Notes under the pieces: model-generated | What the model saw: only the letters and a program-made list of their open reading frames with translations | The model's database searches: none | What the model was told of the DNA's origin: nothing | Shown: piece after piece, positions 13,463 to 17,121 of the stretch | Numbering within the stretch: the stretch's first letter is position 1 | How the letters are laid out: the number at the start of each line of letters is the position of its first letter | Made by a program: the position numbers and the translations under genes | Assembly (NCBI GenBank): GCA_910588285.1 | Contig: CAJUQB010000102.1 | Location: forward strand, 1-17,121 | DNA: 17,121 nt | Direction of reading: 5' to 3' | From: an uncultured Lachnospiraceae bacterium | GTDB lineage: Bacteria > Bacillota > Clostridia > Lachnospirales > Lachnospiraceae

Positions 13463-13672
13463 ATGGGACAATTCAACTTTGAGGAAACAAACCTTATCTG
13501 CTGTTACAGGAAGAAAACAAGGGCTGATACGGTGGCGGCAATGACCGCAGCCCTGCCCTACATGGAAACGGAGATACGGGAGCTTGCAGAGCGCACAGCG
13601 GAAAAGCTGAAGAAGCTGACCGAGGAAGAATTTGCAGAGCTTGTGTTTTTGCCTGCTGAAGATATGGAGTAA
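13463..13672 (+). CDS. Transposon-transfer assisting family protein (TTRAP)
   Basis: This complete 69-residue acidic protein begins MGQFNFEETNLICCYRKKTR, followed by two helices ending EEEFAELVFLPAEDME. This is the usual pattern of TTRAP proteins (E-E-x-NL-x-x-x-Y near the N-terminus, about 70 residues) encoded near relaxase genes of integrative conjugative elements. GGAGG (13449-13453) is nine bases before ATG 13463, and the gene starts four bases after the preceding fragment's stop. A strong terminator follows. Composition is GC-richer than the cargo that follows it. The role in transfer is inferred from family name only. Confidence 0.75.
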   Translation: MGQFNFEETNLICCYRKKTRADTVAAMTAALPYMETEIRELAERTAEKLKKLTEEEFAELVFLPAEDME

Positions 13673-13680
13673 TGGAACGC

Positions 13681-13720
13681 CGGGGAATGGCAGTCTATAC
13701 AACGCCATTCCTCGATATTT
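13681..13720 (+). terminator. Terminator after the TTRAP gene
   Basis: CGGGGAATGGC (13681-13691) and GCCATTCCTCG (13704-13714) form an 11-bp stem with one G-U pair. It is followed by ATATTTTTG. It closes the element's plus-strand module before the MarR cargo. Confidence 0.8.
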
Positions 13721-13761
13721 TTGTTGCTTTTTATATTTAATGATTTTCCATATCTAAAAAA

Positions 13762-13775
13762 ATCAATGCCTTGCT
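13762..13775 (+). repeat. 14-bp direct repeat, copy 1, and possible MarR operator
   Basis: ATCAATGCCTTGCT is repeated exactly at 14308-14321, just before the MATE gene. Copy 1 runs into the -35 box, and together they form TCAAT-N8-ATTGA (13763-13780), an imperfect dyad that could be the MarR operator. Confidence 0.45.
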
Positions 13776-13776
13776 A

Positions 13777-13805
13777 TTGACATTTGACTGAAAAAGTAAT
13801 ATACT
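13777..13805 (+). promoter_or_regulatory. Promoter of the marR gene
   Basis: TTGACA (13777-13782), 17 bases, TATACT (13800-13805), then AAGGAGG at 13815-13821 and the start at 13831. It is near-consensus and overlapped on its upstream side by the candidate dyad at 13763-13780, which fits autorepression by MarR. Confidence 0.8.
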
Positions 13806-13830
13806 GACTGTCGGAAAGGAGGGTAAATAA

Positions 13831-14256
13831 ATGGAGAATAATTCTTCATGTAGTATTCTTTTGAAACAGATACATGACGTACAGAAAAAAAATATTGATA
13901 ACACATTACGGAATTTAGATTTAACCTTTTCACAAATCAATGTTTTACGAGCTTTGGTTCATTCAACCGATAAGCAGATGTCCTTAAAAGAGCTAGAAAA
14001 AAAACTTCATGTTGCACAATCCACTACTGCACGGATTGTCACTAAAATGGAAGGCAAAGGGTTGATAGACAGTTTCAGTGATGTGTCTGACAAACGCATA
14101 AAATATATCCGTTTAACGCAATATGGAGAACAGTATAGCAACAATGCGAAGCGAAAACTTGAAGAAGAAGAAACACGTTTACTGTCATCACTTACCGAAA
14201 CGGAAAAAATAGTCTTTGTCAGCCTGCTCCAAAAAATTGCCAGTAACTTATCATAA
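13831..14256 (+). CDS. MarR family transcriptional regulator
   Basis: This 141-residue protein has the MarR winged helix: LTFSQINVLRALVHS, MSLKELEKKLHVAQSTTARIVTKMEGKGLI (recognition helix about residues 63-80) and the wing DVSDKRIKYIRLTQYGE. Dimer helices lie at both ends. AAGGAGG is eight or nine bases before ATG 13831. It precedes a MATE pump and a cytidylate-kinase-like gene in the same direction, so it likely represses them and responds to a drug or phenolic ligand. Strongly AT-rich like the next two genes, in contrast to the TTRAP gene before it. Confidence 0.88.
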   Translation: MENNSSCSILLKQIHDVQKKNIDNTLRNLDLTFSQINVLRALVHSTDKQMSLKELEKKLHVAQSTTARIVTKMEGKGLIDSFSDVSDKRIKYIRLTQYGEQYSNNAKRKLEEEETRLLSSLTETEKIVFVSLLQKIASNLS

Positions 14257-14286
14257 ATACTCGTTTCCATGAACGAGTATTTTATT
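14255..14286 (+). terminator. Terminator at the end of marR
   Basis: AAATACTCGTT (14255-14265) and AACGAGTATTT (14272-14282) form a perfect 11-bp stem with a 6-base loop, followed by TATTT. The stem overlaps the marR stop. Transcription reaching the MATE gene from the marR promoter must pass it. Confidence 0.7.
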
Positions 14287-14299
14287 TACCAAACAATAT

Positions 14300-14330
14300 A
14301 GCAAGCTATCAATGCCTTGCTTTTTATTTT
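14300..14330 (+). terminator. Second terminator-like hairpin just before the MATE ribosome binding site
   Basis: AGCAAG (14300-14305) and CTTGCT (14316-14321) form a 6-bp stem followed by TTTTATTTT, ending only a few bases before GGAGG (14333-14337). The 3' half is the second copy of the 14-bp repeat. It may be an attenuator or a regulator site. Confidence 0.4.
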
Positions 14331-14342
14331 ACGGAGGTAACT

Positions 14343-15692
14343 ATGAAAGAACAGAACAAGTTAGAAATTTATAACGCTATGCCTGTATCGCAGGCTGTTG
14401 TGAGAAATGCTATTCCAGCTATGGCGGCAATGCTTATGACACTGATTTACAATTTAGCTGATACATTTTTTATCGGTCAGACACATAATGCTTTTCAGCT
14501 TGCCGCCGTATCGCTTGCAAGCCCCGTCTTTCTAATATTCATGTCTGTCGGCATGATTTTTGGTATCGGCGGAACATCTGTTATTTCAAGGGCTATGGGA
14601 GAGGGACGGAAAGACCATGCAAAAAAAATATCTTCTTTCTGTATGTGGTCATGTGTCGTTGTAGGAATTATTATGTCCTGCCTGTCGTTGCTCTTTATGG
14701 ATAACATTCTCGCGTCAGTCGGAGCGAGTGCAGACACATGGGACTTTGCAAAAGACTATCTGACGATTGTTTCTTTTGGCGGTGTGTTTGTGCTGATTTC
14801 AAATTGTTTTTCAAATATTCTGCGTGCAGAGGGACAGGCAGCAAAAGCTATGCTTGGTCAGATTATCGGAAATCTGCTGAATGTTATTTTAGACCCCATT
14901 ATGATTTTGGGATTTGGTTGGGATATTAAGGGTGCTGCTATTGCGACCTTGATTGGTAATTTCGCTGCTGCTCTATACTACGTTTTATACTTTATGAAAG
15001 GTAAATCATCACTTAGTATTCACATAAAAGATTTTAGTTATAAAGATAAAATATGCAGCAGCGTCCTTTCTATTGGTATTCCCGCTTCTCTTGCTTCCCT
15101 TTTAATGAGCGTTTCTCAAATTATTTTAAACGGGATAATGGCAGGATATGGAGATATGGCAGTTGCAGGAGCTGGTGTTGCTATGAAAGTCACGATGATT
15201 TCTGGAATGCTAACGATTGGTATAGGACAGGGTGTACAGCCATTGCTAGGTTTCTGTGTTGGCGCAAAAAAATGGGAACGCTATAATAAACTCATAAAAT
15301 TTTCACTCTTTTTCGCCTTTGCGGTCAGCTTTGTAATGACTGTTTTATGTTATCTGTTTACAAATCAAATTGTAAGTGCTTTTATAACTGATGTAAACGC
15401 ATTTGATTATGCCGTAAGTTTTTCAAGGATTTTGCTCACAACCAGTATCTTTTTTGGAATATTCTATGTGCTGACAAATGCAATACAGGCAATGGGAGCC
15501 GTCATTCCTGCTCTGATTATCAATCTGAGCAGACAGGGAATTATTTATATACCTGCACTGTATATTTTAAACATATTCTCAAACGCAAGCGTTCTTATGT
15601 TTGCACAGCCTATTGCAGATATTCTTTCGATTGTTCTTGCCGCTGTTTTGTATGTCAACGCATATAAAAAACTAAGCAGACAAAAAATCTGA
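14343..15692 (+). CDS. MATE family multidrug efflux transporter
   Basis: This 449-residue transporter has twelve hydrophobic segments in two halves. Family patterns include NAIPAMAAMLMTLIYNLADTFFIG near the start, GIGGTSVISRAMGEG (about residues 74-88), and GNLLNVILDPIMI(LGFGWDIKGAAIAT) at about 176-203. It is only distantly like the pump at 136-1467, so it is a separate acquisition and not a duplicate. GGAGG lies at 14333-14337. It is preceded by marR and two hairpins and followed by a cytidylate-kinase-like gene. Substrate unknown; MarR control suggests drug-inducible export. Confidence 0.9.
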   Translation: MKEQNKLEIYNAMPVSQAVVRNAIPAMAAMLMTLIYNLADTFFIGQTHNAFQLAAVSLASPVFLIFMSVGMIFGIGGTSVISRAMGEGRKDHAKKISSFCMWSCVVVGIIMSCLSLLFMDNILASVGASADTWDFAKDYLTIVSFGGVFVLISNCFSNILRAEGQAAKAMLGQIIGNLLNVILDPIMILGFGWDIKGAAIATLIGNFAAALYYVLYFMKGKSSLSIHIKDFSYKDKICSSVLSIGIPASLASLLMSVSQIILNGIMAGYGDMAVAGAGVAMKVTMISGMLTIGIGQGVQPLLGFCVGAKKWERYNKLIKFSLFFAFAVSFVMTVLCYLFTNQIVSAFITDVNAFDYAVSFSRILLTTSIFFGIFYVLTNAIQAMGAVIPALIINLSRQGIIYIPALYILNIFSNASVLMFAQPIADILSIVLAAVLYVNAYKKLSRQKI

Positions 15693-15774
15693 TTATTAAA
15701 TGGATAATGATATTATAGTACTTTTATCATAGAGAAACAGCGTATTGTATTCAAAGAAAATGGAGGGAAAGAAA

Positions 15775-16395
15775 ATGATTATAACAATCAGCAGAGAATT
15801 TGGCAGTGGAGGACGTGAGTTAGGGAAAAGGCTTTCAGACGCTTTCAGTATTCCTTACTATGACAAAGAAATTATCGCTTTAATTGCAAAGGAAAACGGG
15901 TTTGATGAAAATTATGTAACCCATATATCGGAAAGGAAAATACAAGCGGCATATCCTTTAACGATAGGACACCAATTCGCAACAACAGTAAACCATGTAA
16001 CGGAACAGACGGTCAAGATTGCGGTTGAGCAACACAAAATAATTGAGCAGTTCGCAGCACAGGGAAGCTGCATTATTGTTGGCAGATGTGCAGATGTAAT
16101 CTTAGAAAAATATTTTCCATTCAACATTTTTGTATATGCAGACAAGGAAGCCAAACTTCAACGCTGTAAAGAATATGCGTCTGCCGATGAAAAGCTAAGC
16201 AGCACAGAGCTTGTGCGGAAAATGCGTGAGATAGATAAAAACAGGACGGCATACAGAAACTTTTTGACTGATACAAAATGGGGCGAAAAGGAAAACTATC
16301 ATTTATGTGTCAACACAACAGGCGTTAAAATAAAACAGATTGCTCCAAATATAGCAGCATATATTGACGAATGGTTTAAGCAGGCACAAACATAA
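15775..16395 (+). CDS. Cytidylate kinase-like family protein
   Basis: This 206-residue P-loop kinase-like protein opens MIITISREFGSGGRELGKRL, the modified P-loop of the cytidylate-kinase-like family (SREFGSGG). It is followed by YYDKEIIALIAKENG, SCIIVGRCADVIL (about residues 98-110) and a lid-like DEKLSS..VRKMREIDKNRTAYRNFL (about 147-175). ATG 15775 has GGAGGGA upstream; an earlier in-frame reading lacks a site. Proteins of this family frequently sit beside MATE or regulator genes in Firmicutes, and their substrate is not established. It is not the essential Cmk, which has a different P-loop context and length. It probably shares the MATE transcript, 82 bases downstream of it. Confidence 0.82.
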   Translation: MIITISREFGSGGRELGKRLSDAFSIPYYDKEIIALIAKENGFDENYVTHISERKIQAAYPLTIGHQFATTVNHVTEQTVKIAVEQHKIIEQFAAQGSCIIVGRCADVILEKYFPFNIFVYADKEAKLQRCKEYASADEKLSSTELVRKMREIDKNRTAYRNFLTDTKWGEKENYHLCVNTTGVKIKQIAPNIAAYIDEWFKQAQT

Positions 16396-16444
16396 GCAAC
16401 CAATCGCACAATTCAAGAAATAAAGAACTTTAGGAGATGTCGGC

Positions 16445-16715
16445 ATGGGGAAATTACTGCTGCTGACACTTAACGGACAGGAAGAAAAAGCGATTGACAA
16501 AATCGTTTCGGCATTAGCCGACTGCATACAGCTTGAAGCCATACAGACTGTACCTAGCCCCGTGTTATCTTTTTATTTGGAACATGGATAGCGATAGCTG
16601 CCATTCAAGCGTTGCCAACGTGATTTACAACCTGCGGAAAAAGATAGAGCCGGACAGTAAACACCCAATCTATATTAAAACCGTGTTAGGTGTCGGCTAT
16701 AAATTTGACGGATAA
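16445..16715 (+). pseudogene. Winged-helix (OmpR-type output domain) regulator, internally deleted and frameshifted
   Basis: From ATG 16445 (AGGAG upstream), about 40 residues (MGKLLLLTLNGQEEKAIDKI and onward) resemble the start of a receiver-less regulator of conjugative elements. That frame ends at TAG 16589. In another frame the last about 50 residues are a classic OmpR-family winged helix end: WNMDSDSCHSSVANVIYNLR, KKIEPDSKHPIYIKTVLGVG, YKF. About 80-100 central codons seem missing. A terminator follows at once. The piece belongs to the element backbone and shows where the MarR-MATE-kinase cargo ends. Confidence 0.65.
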
Positions 16716-16716
16716 G

Positions 16717-16762
16717 CACCGGGAATAATGATTGATACGCTGTCATTCCCCGGTGTCTTTTT
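16717..16762 (+). terminator. Terminator after the winged-helix regulator remnant
   Basis: CACCGGGAAT (16717-16726) and ATTCCCCGGTG (16745-16755) pair with a single bulged C, followed by TCTTTTT. Its GGGAAT/ATTCCC core is like that of the terminator after TTRAP, as if both belong to the same element backbone. Confidence 0.75.
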
Positions 16763-16789
16763 CTGCCTTTGCGGACGCTTAAAAGCCCT

Positions 16790-16841
16790 TTTCCGGGTTA
16801 TATATGGATATTCCCTGTCTGCAATACAAAAGCCCCGGAAA
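16790..16841. repeat. 8-bp inverted repeat between two convergent modules
   Basis: TTTCCGGG (16790-16797) and CCCGGAAA (16834-16841) are perfect complements with 36 bases between. No T-tract follows. Apart from this and the preceding terminator, the gap 16716-16882 holds nothing I recognise. Confidence 0.3.
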
Positions 16842-16882
16842 TACCCTTAAAACGCCTTATACGCCCACCCTAACTGTCCGCA

Positions 16883-17121
16883 TTACCTCTCTGTCTGTTT
16901 CTCCCGTTCCGGCTGCTTCGCCTGCCGCAAGATACTGTCTACGTTCTGCTTGATTGTATCATACTGCTTCACTTTCTTTTTCAGCTTCCCGTACTCTTGA
17001 TATAACCTGTCTTTCTTCTCCGTAAGCTCCTTATACTCCGTATGCAGCTTTTTGAAATCGGGCAGCTTCCCGCCGTTCCTTGCCGCCTGCAACGTCTTAG
17101 CGGCGGCTTCGTGAATGATAA
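16883..17121 (-). CDS. Relaxase/mobilization nuclease, C-terminal part (partial, runs off right edge)
   Basis: The open frame enters from the right edge: IIHEAAAKTLQAARNGGKLP, DFKKLHTEYKELTEKKDRLY, QEYGKLKKKVKQYDTIKQNV, then a charged end with stop at 16883-16885. This coiled-coil tail (LP-x-x-K-x-L-x-x-EY...L..EK..LY.EY...K...Q...K.NVD.IL) is typical of the C-terminus of the relaxases of Clostridia conjugative transposons. The catalytic part is outside the window. It is convergent with the regulator remnant and is a different relaxase from the MobA/MobL remnant at 11634-13165. Confidence 0.7.
   Translation of the reverse strand, partial: IIHEAAAKTLQAARNGGKLPDFKKLHTEYKELTEKKDRLYQEYGKLKKKVKQYDTIKQNVDSILRQAKQPEREKQTER

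Noticed and set aside
1..17121. CRISPR array, tRNA or rRNA genes, complete insertion sequence
   Set aside because: No regularly spaced direct repeats, no cloverleaf or rRNA-like conserved blocks, and no transposase with terminal repeats were seen.

Overview
The window looks like chromosome of a low-GC Gram-positive gut anaerobe (Clostridia, probably Lachnospiraceae). The reasons are strong GGAGG ribosome binding sites, TTGACA/TATAAT promoters, ATGA-overlapping genes, and families typical of that group: a DUF454/YgbA/CydDC-like ABC locus, DUF2325, DUF7000, DUF6061 and a transposon-transfer assisting (TTRAP) protein. This assignment is by recognition only; no search was run.\n\nLeft part (1-6730), ordinary-looking chromosome. 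It starts with the first codons of a response regulator (minus strand). Next is a MATE efflux pump (136-1467, minus) diverging from a MerR/BmrR-like regulator (1574-2392, plus). The pump promoter is a textbook MerR promoter: a 19-bp spacer with a 9-bp dyad. After that comes a translationally coupled minus-strand operon, ABC exporter A, ABC exporter B, a ygbA relic and ybaN (6518 down to 2468). It has a consensus promoter and three copies of a GTTAG/CTAAC dyad resembling TetR operators, but no TetR gene in the window.\n\nMiddle (6730-7900), a gene graveyard on the minus strand. It holds pieces of a DUF2325 protein, a CoA-transferase C-terminus, a YqaJ-type phage exonuclease and a tiny membrane protein, joined end to end. 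A 22-bp palindrome flanked by 8-bp direct repeats lies beside them.\n\nAT-rich cargo (7900-11600). A DUF7000 gene and a DUF6061 gene are separated by nested inverted repeats. Next is a four-gene minus-strand operon, GNAT-GNAT-GNAT-metallo-hydrolase. Its roughly 250-nt leader has a promoter, an 18-20 codon leader peptide with its own ribosome binding site, alternative pairing segments, and an intrinsic terminator just before the first GNAT ribosome binding site. This is the layout of ribosome-mediated transcription attenuation known from antibiotic-resistance genes. I regard the operon plus leader as the best candidate for an undescribed inducible system here.\n\nRight part (11600-17121), broken conjugative/mobilizable element. 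A MobA/MobL-type relaxase (minus) is frameshifted and 5'-truncated. It abuts the C-terminal piece of an ICE protein (plus), followed by an intact TTRAP gene. An AT-rich MarR / MATE / cytidylate-kinase-like cargo follows, then a collapsed winged-helix regulator and the C-terminus of a second relaxase that runs off the right edge. Coding density, base composition and the many truncated genes together suggest repeated insertion and deletion of mobile DNA between about 6.9 and 17.1 kb.
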